Below are positions 1-7,878 of a stretch of DNA of 64,000 nt, piece by piece. How positions within the stretch are numbered: position 1 is the first letter of the stretch; each line of letters opens with the position of its first letter. This stretch comes from Prosthecobacter sp. (GTDB lineage: Bacteria > Verrucomicrobiota > Verrucomicrobiia > Verrucomicrobiales > Verrucomicrobiaceae). Made by a program: the position numbers and the translations under genes. The DNA lies in NCBI RefSeq assembly GCF_014879935.1, contig NZ_JACSRD010000116.1, forward strand, positions 1 through 64,000, written 5' to 3'. Below the pieces are notes generated by a model. It was not told where the DNA came from. It searched no databases and saw only the letters and a list, made by a program, of their open reading frames with translations.

Positions 1-94
1 GTTTTAAGGTTCGCTCTACTTGAATAACCATAACTTTGGCACGGCATTCCTCTTCCGAAGTCAAGGTCTCCCTGGTCTCGGGAAAACCGCCGTT
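1..94. other. Left-edge sequence, no supported gene
   Basis: This stretch lies downstream of the rarA stop codon. A short minus-strand reading frame is open to the window edge, but it has no recognisable product and no family match I can defend. I see no terminator hairpin. Confidence 0.3.
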
Positions 95-1450
95 TCAGCG
101 CTTCTCTGCGTCCCACTGAGCCCGCCAGTGGTCCAGGCGCTCTTTGATGCGGGCTTCGAGCCCGTTCGACGTGGGATCGTAATATTGACGGCCGCCTTCC
201 AGGCAACGCTGGGGCACAAAACCGCCCTCAAAGTCGTGGGGGTAGAGATAACCTTCCCCGTGGCCGAATTGCTTCGCGCCTTTGTAGTGGGCATCGCGGA
301 GGTGTTTCGGCACTGGCAGCGTGCGCCCCTGGCGGATGTCCTCCAACGCGGCATCAATGGCGACATAGGCGCGATTGCTCTTGGGAGCTGTGGCATTGTA
401 GATCACCGCGTGGGCGAGGATGATGCGTGCCTCCGGCATGCCGATGGATTCCACCGCCTGCTGGGCAGCGACGGCGACACGAAGCGCGTTGCTGTCGGCC
501 ATGCCGACGTCCTCACTGGCGGCGATGACGATGCGCCGGGCGATGAAGCGGATGTCCTCGCCAGCGTGGAGCATCTTCGCCAGCCAGTAGATCGCCGCAT
601 CGGGGTCGGAAGCGCGCATGCTTTTGATGAAGGCGCTCGCGGTGTCGTAGTGCGCGTCGCCATCGCCATCATAGACGACGGTTTTCTGCTGCACCGACTC
701 CTCCGCAGCAGCGAGAGTGATGACGATCTCGCCCGCGCCGCTCTTTGGCGTGGTGAGAACGGCCAGCTCAAGCGCATTGAGGCAACGCCGTGCGTCGCCA
801 TCGGCGATGGTGGCGAGGTGTCGCCTCGCATCCGGTTCCAGACGGGCGTTCATGCCTCCGAGGCCACGTTCGGCGTCGCTCAAAGCGCGATCCATGAGCG
901 CTTCGAGGTCATCAATGCCCAGTGGCTCCAACGTGAAGACCTGCGAACGGCTCACCAGCGGGCTGTTCACATAGAAGAACGGATTGTGTGTCGTCGCACC
1001 GATGAAACGCAGCGTGCCACGCTCCAGATGCGGCAGCAGCACATCCTGCTGCGCCTTGTTGAAGCGGTGGATCTCGTCCACGAACAGGATCGTGGTCTTG
1101 TTGTAGAGACGCAGATGATGGCCCGCATTCTCCGCTTCCTTGCGAATGTCGGCCACGCTGCTTTCCACGCCGCTGAGCGTGACGAAACGCGACTTCGTCT
1201 CCTGGGAAATGATGTGCGCGAGCGTGGTTTTTCCCACACCGGGCGGTCCGTAGAGGATGAGCGACGAAAAACGGTCCGCCTGCACCGCACGGCGCAGTAA
1301 TTTCCCCTCCGCCAGGATGTGCTGCTGGCCGGCATACTCGTCCAAAGTGCGCGGACGCATGCGGGAGGCGAGCGGCGCACCCGCATGATGCACCGCAGCG
1401 GCCGCACGCGGCGGCTCGGGCGGTGTCGGGGCAAAAAAGTCGTCGCTCAT
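95..1450 (-). CDS. rarA: Replication-associated recombination protein A (RarA/MgsA AAA+ ATPase)
   Basis: This is a 451-aa AAA+ ATPase of the RarA/MgsA/WRNIP1 family, which acts at stalled replication forks. The Walker A motif GPPGVGKTTLA is near residue 63 and the Walker B/sensor region DEIHRFNKAQQD follows near 125. The C-terminal half carries the family's tetramerisation region (the ASEDVGMADSNAL and NRAYVAIDAALEDI stretches). The open frame runs upstream beyond the chosen ATG at 1450, but homologs start close to MSDDFF and the extra residues look non-coding. It is divergent from the Rrf2 regulator gene with 88 bp between them. Length fits the family (about 430-450 aa). Cytoplasmic. Confidence 0.95.
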   Translation of the reverse strand: MSDDFFAPTPPEPPRAAAAVHHAGAPLASRMRPRTLDEYAGQQHILAEGKLLRRAVQADRFSSLILYGPPGVGKTTLAHIISQETKSRFVTLSGVESSVADIRKEAENAGHHLRLYNKTTILFVDEIHRFNKAQQDVLLPHLERGTLRFIGATTHNPFFYVNSPLVSRSQVFTLEPLGIDDLEALMDRALSDAERGLGGMNARLEPDARRHLATIADGDARRCLNALELAVLTTPKSGAGEIVITLAAAEESVQQKTVVYDGDGDAHYDTASAFIKSMRASDPDAAIYWLAKMLHAGEDIRFIARRIVIAASEDVGMADSNALRVAVAAQQAVESIGMPEARIILAHAVIYNATAPKSNRAYVAIDAALEDIRQGRTLPVPKHLRDAHYKGAKQFGHGEGYLYPHDFEGGFVPQRCLEGGRQYYDPTSNGLEARIKERLDHWRAQWDAEKR

Positions 1451-1462
1451 GCGGAGGAAGGC

Positions 1463-1483
1463 GATGAATGACGCGGATTCATC
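1463..1483. promoter_or_regulatory. Candidate operator: 7-bp inverted repeat between rarA and the Rrf2 gene
   Basis: GATGAAT at 1463-1469 is mirrored by ATTCATC at 1477-1483 with a 7-bp spacer, inside the divergent region. Rrf2-family regulators often bind dyads near their own promoter, so autoregulation is plausible. The inference rests on position and symmetry only. Confidence 0.25.
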
Positions 1484-1538
1484 CCCACGGCAAATCGCAG
1501 TTTGCGCGTGCGCCGGATTGGTGTTCCGATAGCGGCCC

Positions 1539-1946
1539 ATGAAGCTCTCCAAGAAAGCCGAATACGCCCTCCGCGCCCTGGTGGCGATGGGGCGCGAGCC
1601 GGAGGGCGCGAACTTCTCCATCCAGGACTTGTCCCGCAGCGAGCACATCCCGCTGAAGTTCCTGGAGCAGATCCTCCTGGCTCTGAAAAATGGCGGCCTG
1701 CTGCGCAGCAAACGCGGCGTGGGCGGCGGCTACCAGCTCGTCACCCGGCCCCATCGCATCACGCTGGGCGAGGTCGTCGCCTTGTTTGACGGTCCTTTTG
1801 ATCCGCTGCCGGGAGCCGAGCATGCGGCGCTGGGTGACATCTTCGGCGAACTGCGTCAGCAGGTGAACCAGTGGTTTGAAAAGCACACCATCGCCCAGGT
1901 CATTGAGCGTGAGCAATCGCGGGAGTCGGTGTCATTCGACATCTGA
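1539..1946 (+). CDS. Rrf2-family transcriptional regulator, cysteine-free
   Basis: This 135-aa protein has the typical Rrf2 start MKLSKKAEYALRALVAM, a winged helix-turn-helix (residues about 25-65, with FLEQILLALKNGGLLRSKRG) and a wing ending GGYQL. IscR and NsrR use three cysteines to hold an iron-sulfur cluster, but this protein contains no cysteine. It therefore belongs with CymR-like members that sense a small molecule or a partner enzyme. It is tail-to-tail with the YeiH-family transporter, and the stop codons abut within TGATCA (1944-1949). A link to sulfur metabolism is suggested by that neighbour and by CymR precedent, not shown. Confidence 0.9.
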   Translation: MKLSKKAEYALRALVAMGREPEGANFSIQDLSRSEHIPLKFLEQILLALKNGGLLRSKRGVGGGYQLVTRPHRITLGEVVALFDGPFDPLPGAEHAALGDIFGELRQQVNQWFEKHTIAQVIEREQSRESVSFDI

Positions 1947-3176
1947 TCACTTGCCGAACAGCCACAGGGCCAAAACCAACGTCCACGCGATGTTGAAGAC
2001 CTGACCGCCCAGGAACGCGAGCGCCGGGCGGCCTCCGCCAAGGGAGAACAATTCGCCCAAACGCGTCTCCAGGCCGATGCACACGAAGGCAGCGGCAAAC
2101 CAGGCCTCCCGCACGGCCTTCAGGGGCTTGCTGGCGGCCGCGGCCACTTCGATTGGCACCAGATAGGAAAAAATCACCGAGGCGAGCACAAAGCCGAGAA
2201 CGAATTTCGGGAAGCGCTCCCAGATGACCTTCACAGAAACCTTGCGACGCTCACCATTCGCCCCACCACGCATGCTCCACCACACGGAAAGGATGAACGC
2301 AGCGACGCCAATCAGCACGTTCTGGCTGAGTTTCACGATCACACCAACTTTCGTCGCATCTTTGCCGACCTGTTCCGTGGCTGCGGCGACGGAGCCGCTC
2401 GTATCAAGCGTGCCGCCAAGCCACGCACCGCCCACCGCCTCGCTGAGTCCCATGGACTTGATCGCCACAGGCATCACGATCATCATCGGCACCGCGCAAA
2501 GCAGAACGATGGAGGTCACATAGCTGAGCTTCTTGCGATCCCCTTGAATCGCACCACATGCGGCGATGGCCGCCGAAACGCCGCAGATCGAGACTGCCGT
2601 GGAAAGCATGACGCCGAACTCCTCATCCACCTTCAGCTTCTTCGCAATGAAGTAGCAGGCATACCACACCACCGGAATCACCAGCGCGGCCTGGATCAGG
2701 CCCGGCATGCCCGCCTTGAGCATCTCCTGCAGAAAGATCGTCGCCCCCAACAACACGATTCCCACTTTGATGAAGAACTCCGTCCGCACCGCCTCGCGCA
2801 GCCACTCCGGGACTGGCAGTGTGTGACTCCAGACAAGGCCGATGCCGAGAGCGAAGATCACATATTCGAGTCCGTAGGCTTTCACAGCCGGTTGTGCAGC
2901 GATCCATTGAGAAGCCCAGCCGAGCACATAAATGACAACCGCGCCAAAAACGAACGGCACGATGCGTTTGCCCAGTGAGGCGAGCAACGCGAGCCCGGAG
3001 ATGACTAGAAACCAGACTGGAAGCATCAATTCCGACGGAAAAATGCCTTTGGTCGCCAGGATCAGCACCGGCAGCGCGGCCAGCACGGCCATCCAATCCT
3101 CATTTCTCCACCACGGAGCGGCATTCGGGGTCGGTGATGGGTAGGCAGAATCGGAGGCGTGAGTGTTGGCAGACAT
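1947..3176 (-). CDS. YeiH/UPF0324-family putative sulfate exporter
   Basis: This 409-aa polytopic membrane protein belongs to the YeiH (Cons_hypoth698) family, often annotated as putative sulfate exporters. About ten hydrophobic segments are visible from residue 33 onward. Family stretches include FFIKVGIVLLGATIFLQE, STAVSICGVSAAIAACGAI and GGTLDTSGSVAAA. I chose the ATG at 3176 (MSANTHASD) because the upstream in-frame residues run back into the terminator hairpin of the preceding lipoprotein gene. The substrate is uncertain for the family. The convergent Rrf2 gene may or may not control it. Confidence 0.88.
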   Translation of the reverse strand: MSANTHASDSAYPSPTPNAAPWWRNEDWMAVLAALPVLILATKGIFPSELMLPVWFLVISGLALLASLGKRIVPFVFGAVVIYVLGWASQWIAAQPAVKAYGLEYVIFALGIGLVWSHTLPVPEWLREAVRTEFFIKVGIVLLGATIFLQEMLKAGMPGLIQAALVIPVVWYACYFIAKKLKVDEEFGVMLSTAVSICGVSAAIAACGAIQGDRKKLSYVTSIVLLCAVPMMIVMPVAIKSMGLSEAVGGAWLGGTLDTSGSVAAATEQVGKDATKVGVIVKLSQNVLIGVAAFILSVWWSMRGGANGERRKVSVKVIWERFPKFVLGFVLASVIFSYLVPIEVAAAASKPLKAVREAWFAAAFVCIGLETRLGELFSLGGGRPALAFLGGQVFNIAWTLVLALWLFGK

Positions 3177-3185
3177 GATCGGGAA

Positions 3186-3215
3186 AAAGAAATCGCGGCG
3201 GAGTCCGCCGCGATT
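3186..3215 (-). terminator. Rho-independent terminator of the glycine-zipper lipoprotein gene
   Basis: There is a perfect 11-bp stem, AATCGCGGCGG (3191-3201) with CCGCCGCGATT (3205-3215), and a 3-nt loop. Read on the minus strand it is followed by a T-rich tract (TTTCTTTTTCCC). It lies just past the stop of the lipoprotein gene at 3243 and just before the YeiH start, so it separates the two transcripts. Confidence 0.8.
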
Positions 3216-3242
3216 CAAACGCCCGTCATTCGTGGCATTTTA

Positions 3243-3677
3243 CTACCAGTTGCCAAACGCGTATGGATTGTAGCTCGATGGGTGGCCGTAGCCGTAGCTT
3301 GGCTGCACAAAATCTCCGCTATAGGACTGGTTGCATCCCCCGCCGTAGGGCTGGCAGTTGTCGTAGCCCCGGTTGAAGTTCGGCTGGCTGTAGCAACGCT
3401 GCTGGCGGCTGTTTTGAATCGCGCTGCCGGCCAGAGCACCCAGAACACCGCCGATGGCCGCGCCTTCGAGGCCACGACGGCTTTGATTGCCAATGATACC
3501 ACCCGCCGCCGCACCGAGCAGGGCCCCGGTCACAGCTCCCTGGGCAGGCGGGCGACCATAACCGCCTCCGTAACCCGAGCCGTAGCCGCCACCGTAATAG
3601 GGATCGACGCAGGACGACAACGTGAGGGAGAGAAACACGGAACCGAGGGTGAGCGAACGCATGAGTGTGGTCTTCAT
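3243..3677 (-). CDS. Glycine-zipper, Gly/Tyr-rich lipoprotein
   Basis: This 144-aa protein has a lipoprotein signal peptide ending in the lipobox SLTLSSC (Cys near residue 23). A Gly/Tyr repeat region follows, then a glycine zipper at residues 49-88 (AVTGALLGAAAGGIIGN and GLEGAAIGGVLGALAGSAI), and a Tyr/Asn/Pro-rich tail. Glycine zippers of this YMGG/17-kDa surface-antigen type insert in or line outer membranes. It is a single-gene transcript with its own terminator. The specific function is unknown. Confidence 0.8.
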   Translation of the reverse strand: MKTTLMRSLTLGSVFLSLTLSSCVDPYYGGGYGSGYGGGYGRPPAQGAVTGALLGAAAGGIIGNQSRRGLEGAAIGGVLGALAGSAIQNSRQQRCYSQPNFNRGYDNCQPYGGGCNQSYSGDFVQPSYGYGHPSSYNPYAFGNW

Positions 3678-3814
3678 AACGAGGATGATCTTATCAGCGC
3701 TCTCTGACGCGGGAGCCCGGAAGCTATTCGATCTTTTTCACCACGGCCTCTAAAGCGCTCTAAAGCATCGCCACGGGTTGCAAACCGCACGAGCCTGCGC
3801 TGGGATGCGCGACC

Positions 3815-5887
3815 ATGAAATTGCTCCCTGCCGCCCTCTTCTCGCTGCTTTTGGCCTCCCCTGCCCTTTCGGCACCCGATGTCGTCATTTATGGCGGCAC
3901 CTCCGGTGGTGTCACCGCAGCGATTCAAACGGCGCGGATGGGGAAAACAGCGGTTTTGATCGAACCGACGAAATTCCTCGGCGGACTGACCACGGGCGGC
4001 CTCGGCGCGACGGACATCGGCAACAAAAAGGCCATCGGCGGCATCTCGCGTGAGTTTTACGCGAACATCTTCACCTACTACGCCGATCCGGCGAAGTGGA
4101 AGCAGCAAACCCGCGAGCAATACTTCGCCAAACGCCCGCACGGCAACTCCAGCACCGAAACGACGATGTGGACCTTCGAGCCGCATGCCGCGACGGAGAT
4201 CTACGACGCCATGCTCGCGAAGGTGAAGGACAAGGTGACCGTCGTGTTCGGTGAGCGGCTCGATTTGAAGAGCGGCGTCGTCAAGAATGGGTCAAGGATC
4301 GTCAAGATTGTGATGGAGAGTGGTAAGGAGTTCGAAGGAGCGATGTTCATCGATGCCACTTATGAAGGCGATCTCATGGCGAAGGCCGGCGTAAGCTACC
4401 ATGTCGGTCGCGAGGCGAATTCACTCTACGGCGAGACGATCAATGGCCTCCAGTTGGCGGGCGCGAAGCATCATCAGTTCATCAAAAACGTCGATCCCTA
4501 TGTGAAGCCGGGCGATCCGAGCAGCGGGCTCGTTTGGGGCGTCACGCCGATGCCGGAGGGCAAGGACGGCGACGGCGATCACCGCATCCAGGCCTACAAC
4601 TTCCGCATGTGCAACACGGACGACGATTCCAACCGCGTGCCGTTCCCGAAGCCGGAAGGCTACGACGAAAAGCAGTTCGAGCTGCTCCTCCGCAACTGCG
4701 AGGCCGGTGATCCGCGTCATCCCTGGGCACCCACGCCGATGCCGAATCGCAAGACGGACACGAACAACAACTTCGCCTTCAGCACCGACATGATCGGCAT
4801 GAATTACGACTACCCGGACGCCGATTACGCCACACGGACGAAGATCTGGAAGGCACATGAAGATTATCAAAAGGGCCTCATGTGGACACTCGCCAATCAT
4901 CCGCGGGTGCCGGAGAAAATCCGCAGCTACTACTCGCAGTGGGGCCTGGCGAAGGATGAGTTCACCGAAAACGGCAACTGGCCGCGCCAGATGTATGTGC
5001 GTGAGGCCCGCCGCATGATTGGCGGCTACGTCATGAGCGAGCAGAACTGCAAACGCCGCGTCATCGTCGAGGACAGCGTCGGCATGGGTGCCTACAACAT
5101 GGACAGCCACCACACGCAGCGCTACGTGACGAAGGAAGGCTTTGCCCGCAACGAGGGCGACATCCAGATCGGCGTCCGTCCGTATCCGATCAGCTACCGC
5201 AGCATCACGCCGAAGGCGGAGCAATGCACGAACCTGCTCGTGCCCGTGTGCCTCAGCGCCAGCCACATTTCGTATGGCAGCATCCGCATGGAGCCCGTCT
5301 TCATGGTCATGGGCCAAAGCGCCGCCACCGCCGCCGTGCTCGCCATCGAAGCCAAAGTCGATCTGCAAAAGCTCGACTACGCCAAGCTCAAAGCGAAGCT
5401 CCTCGCCGATGGTCAGGTGCTCGATTTCGAATCCCCTCCTATGCCGGAGCATGTCGCCTTCACCAAAGAGCAACTCGGCGGCATCGTCGTCGATGACAGC
5501 GAGGCCGATTTGACCGGCTTCAGCTCCGAAGGCCACACCACCCCCGGTTTTGTTGGCCAAGGCTACCGCCACGACAGCGACAGTCTCAAAGGCGAGCAAA
5601 AAGCCCGCTTCACACCCAATCTCCCCGCTGTAGGCCAGTATCGCGTTTCCATCGCCTACACCGCGCTCGGCAATCGCGCTGACAAAGTCCCCGTCATCAT
5701 CCACCACGCCGACGGTGAGAAAACCGTCATCGTGAACCAAAAGGAAAAGCCCACGGAGAAGTTCAATCTGCTCCCCCTGGGCACCTTCCGCTTCGAAGCA
5801 GGCAAAACCGGCTGGCTCGAAATCCGCAACGAATGCACCACCGGCCACGTCATCATCGACGCGGCTCAGTGGCTGCCGGCGAAGTGA
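3815..5887 (+). CDS. Secreted FAD-dependent oxidoreductase with C-terminal golvesin/xanthan-lyase-like domain
   Basis: This 690-aa protein starts with a signal peptide (cleavage near ALSA-PDV, residue 20). An FAD_oxidored Rossmann motif follows directly (YGGTSGGVTAAIQTARMGK with LIEP), then the conserved FLGGLTTGGLGATD. The catalytic-type domain runs to about residue 540. The last 130 residues (from about GFSSEGHTTPGFVGQGY) resemble the golvesin/xanthan-lyase beta-sandwich, usually carbohydrate- or surface-binding. Such proteins are abundant in Verrucomicrobiota and Planctomycetota. The substrate is unknown; a sugar or polysaccharide derivative in the periplasm is the likeliest guess. It is tail-to-tail with the flavin reductase gene, the stops sharing TGATCA at 5885-5890. 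Confidence 0.88.
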   Translation: MKLLPAALFSLLLASPALSAPDVVIYGGTSGGVTAAIQTARMGKTAVLIEPTKFLGGLTTGGLGATDIGNKKAIGGISREFYANIFTYYADPAKWKQQTREQYFAKRPHGNSSTETTMWTFEPHAATEIYDAMLAKVKDKVTVVFGERLDLKSGVVKNGSRIVKIVMESGKEFEGAMFIDATYEGDLMAKAGVSYHVGREANSLYGETINGLQLAGAKHHQFIKNVDPYVKPGDPSSGLVWGVTPMPEGKDGDGDHRIQAYNFRMCNTDDDSNRVPFPKPEGYDEKQFELLLRNCEAGDPRHPWAPTPMPNRKTDTNNNFAFSTDMIGMNYDYPDADYATRTKIWKAHEDYQKGLMWTLANHPRVPEKIRSYYSQWGLAKDEFTENGNWPRQMYVREARRMIGGYVMSEQNCKRRVIVEDSVGMGAYNMDSHHTQRYVTKEGFARNEGDIQIGVRPYPISYRSITPKAEQCTNLLVPVCLSASHISYGSIRMEPVFMVMGQSAATAAVLAIEAKVDLQKLDYAKLKAKLLADGQVLDFESPPMPEHVAFTKEQLGGIVVDDSEADLTGFSSEGHTTPGFVGQGYRHDSDSLKGEQKARFTPNLPAVGQYRVSIAYTALGNRADKVPVIIHHADGEKTVIVNQKEKPTEKFNLLPLGTFRFEAGKTGWLEIRNECTTGHVIIDAAQWLPAK

Positions 5888-6490
5888 TCACTTCGGCCTT
5901 CTCATTTCAAACATGTCACGAGTCCGTGCATACCAGTGCGGACTCTGCATTCGGGCGATGGGATGGTAGTGATCCGGCTTCACCAACCATGTGACAGGAT
6001 CGAAAATGCCGTCGCGCACGTGGACGCGGAGCACTTCGCCGATGATGAGACGGTTGTCGCCGATCTCGATGATGCTGTGGCTGCGGCATTCGAGGCTGGC
6101 GGGCGATTCCGCGATGCGTGGCGGTTTGACCACGCTGCTGGCCACGGCGGTGAGCCCGGCATGCTGCAATTCGTCCTCGCCCGGCGGCAAGGAAGCCGCG
6201 CAGAGGTTCATCTTCTCCGCAATTGCCTCGTCCACCAGGTTCACGACGAATTCATGCGTCAGCCGGATGTTGCGCGCGGTGTCTTTTGGCACGCCAGGTT
6301 CGCGATCTCCCGGACAAATGCCGACAATAGGCGGCGAATCCCCCAGCACGTTGAAAAAGCTGAACGGAGCCGCGTTCACGCGTCCCTCGACATCAACCGT
6401 GGTCGTCAGCGCGATCGGTCGCGGCGTGACGAGGCCGGCGAGGATCATGTAGGCATCGTCGCGATGCGGTCCGGTGAGGTCGAGTTCCAT
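5888..6490 (-). CDS. Flavin reductase family protein (FMN-binding split barrel)
   Basis: This 200-aa protein of the Flavin_Reduct (DIM6/NTAB) family contains the hallmark segments TPRPIALTTTVDVEGRVNAAPFSFFNVLG (residues about 20-48) and KDTARNIRLTHEFVVNLVDE. Members reduce FMN with NAD(P)H or use bound FMN themselves. The start at 6490 (MELDLTGPHRDDA) matches the family, and codons upstream run into hairpin sequence. It lies 50 bp downstream of glcF on the same strand, so it may be the last gene of a glcD-glcF transcript. The physiological partner is unknown. Confidence 0.85.
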   Translation of the reverse strand: MELDLTGPHRDDAYMILAGLVTPRPIALTTTVDVEGRVNAAPFSFFNVLGDSPPIVGICPGDREPGVPKDTARNIRLTHEFVVNLVDEAIAEKMNLCAASLPPGEDELQHAGLTAVASSVVKPPRIAESPASLECRSHSIIEIGDNRLIIGEVLRVHVRDGIFDPVTWLVKPDHYHPIARMQSPHWYARTRDMFEMRRPK

Positions 6491-6520
6491 GGTGATGAAT
6501 AAGTTTTGTTTCAAGGAACC

Positions 6521-6560
6521 GGGGTCTCCGACCCCGACATTAATAGGGGCCGGAGGCCCC
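6521..6560. repeat. Twin GC-rich hairpins around the glcF stop codon
   Basis: Two adjacent 6-bp stems with 3-nt loops are present: GGGGTC-TCC-GACCCC (6521-6535) and GGGGCC-GGA-GGCCCC (6546-6560). The second encodes the last residues of GlcF and the first lies in the gap to the flavin reductase gene. They may be a REP-like pair or an mRNA stabiliser or attenuator. Confidence 0.5.
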
Positions 6561-7868
6561 CACTCCTTGTTCGGCACGGTAGGCCTGCGCCAGCAAACTC
6601 ACCGGCTGCGTGACTTCCTGGCAGGAATGTCCGCCGCAGGCCTTCAATCCATTCGCGATCTGCAAGTGACAGCCCGGATTGCTGGTGGCGACTACGGGGC
6701 ATTTCGTCTGCTCCAGGTTCGCCAGCTTCCGCTTCAAAAGCTTCTGGCTCTGCTCAGGCTGCGTGATGTTATAGATGCCCGCGCTGCCACAGCACCAGTT
6801 CGACTCCGGCAGTTCCTTCACCGTGAGCCCGGGAATGCTGGTCAGCACCTGACGCGGCTGATTCACGACTTTCTGACCGTGGCAAAGATGACAGCTTTCG
6901 TGATACGTCACCTCGCTCACTCCAGCGCCTGCCGTCGGCCTGCGGAAGCGGATCTGCACCAGCCACTCGTGAATGTCCTTCACCTTGGCATCCCAGACCT
7001 TCGCTTTGGCGGCGTAAAAGGGGTCATCGTGCAGCAGGTGCCCGTAGGCCTTCAGATGGGAGCCACAACCGCCCGCATTCGTGATGATCGCGTCCAGTGC
7101 ATCGAGATCGAGGCTGTCGATCTGTTTGCGAGCCAGCTCACGGGCCAGTTCGACCTCGCCATTGTGGGCGTGCAGCGATCCGCAGCAATGCTGCGAAGGC
7201 AACGTGACCACCTCACAGCCGTTCGCCAGCAGCACGTCAGCCGTGTCGCGATTGATGTTCGAGAAAGTGATGTCCTGCACACAACCGGTCAGCAAAGCCA
7301 CGCGATACTGCGGCTTGGTGGTCGGTGATTCGAGAGGCAGGATCAGCTCGTTCGAGAACTTCTCAGAGATGCGCGGCGTCTGCGGTTCCAAGGCGGCCAT
7401 GGAGCGCGGCATGAGGCCAAAGAAGCGAACTTTGCGCATCAGCACGTCGAGTTTCGTGTGCTGATAAAGGCGCAAGACGCGACCCACGAGGCGCAGCAGC
7501 CACGGCTTCATGAAGATCACGTTCAAGGTGAGCCAGCGCCAGAATCCGCGCTGCATGCCGTCGTTCACATCCGCCAGCTCAACCTCGGCACGCGCGGTTT
7601 CAAACAGCTCCGCATACTTCACGCCCGCCGGGCAGGCTGTCTGGCAAGCCAGGCAGCCAAGGCAATAGTACATCTCGTCCGAAAGCGCCCGCGACACCTC
7701 CAGTTCACCGTCAGCGACCGCCCTCAGCAGCGAAATGCGGCCGCGTGGGCTGTTTCGCTCCAGCTTCGTCTCGACGTAGGTCGGACAGGTGGGCAGGCAC
7801 ATGCCGCAGTGCATGCACTGCTGGAGCACGGAGTAGTCGAGGTCTTTGAGGAGAACAGCTTGTGGCAT
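6540..7868 (-). CDS. glcF: Glycolate/lactate oxidase iron-sulfur subunit (GlcF-type)
   Basis: This 442-aa protein has two N-terminal 4Fe-4S motifs, CMHCGMCLPTCP (residues about 18-29) and CLGCLACQTACP (about 69-80). Two CCG domains follow (HCCGSLHAHNG and the pair SCHLCHG...NWCCGSAG). This is the GlcF/HdrD-like architecture that passes electrons from a flavoprotein 2-hydroxyacid dehydrogenase to the quinone pool. The start (MPQAVLLKDLDYS) lies 10 bp after the glcD stop, indicating one operon. The C-terminus is encoded by a GC-rich hairpin (see the repeat at 6521). No glcE is present. A D-lactate enzyme with the same domains cannot be excluded. Confidence 0.9.
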   Translation of the reverse strand: MPQAVLLKDLDYSVLQQCMHCGMCLPTCPTYVETKLERNSPRGRISLLRAVADGELEVSRALSDEMYYCLGCLACQTACPAGVKYAELFETARAEVELADVNDGMQRGFWRWLTLNVIFMKPWLLRLVGRVLRLYQHTKLDVLMRKVRFFGLMPRSMAALEPQTPRISEKFSNELILPLESPTTKPQYRVALLTGCVQDITFSNINRDTADVLLANGCEVVTLPSQHCCGSLHAHNGEVELARELARKQIDSLDLDALDAIITNAGGCGSHLKAYGHLLHDDPFYAAKAKVWDAKVKDIHEWLVQIRFRRPTAGAGVSEVTYHESCHLCHGQKVVNQPRQVLTSIPGLTVKELPESNWCCGSAGIYNITQPEQSQKLLKRKLANLEQTKCPVVATSNPGCHLQIANGLKACGGHSCQEVTQPVSLLAQAYRAEQGVGASGPY

Positions 7869-7878
7869 GATGAGGACC

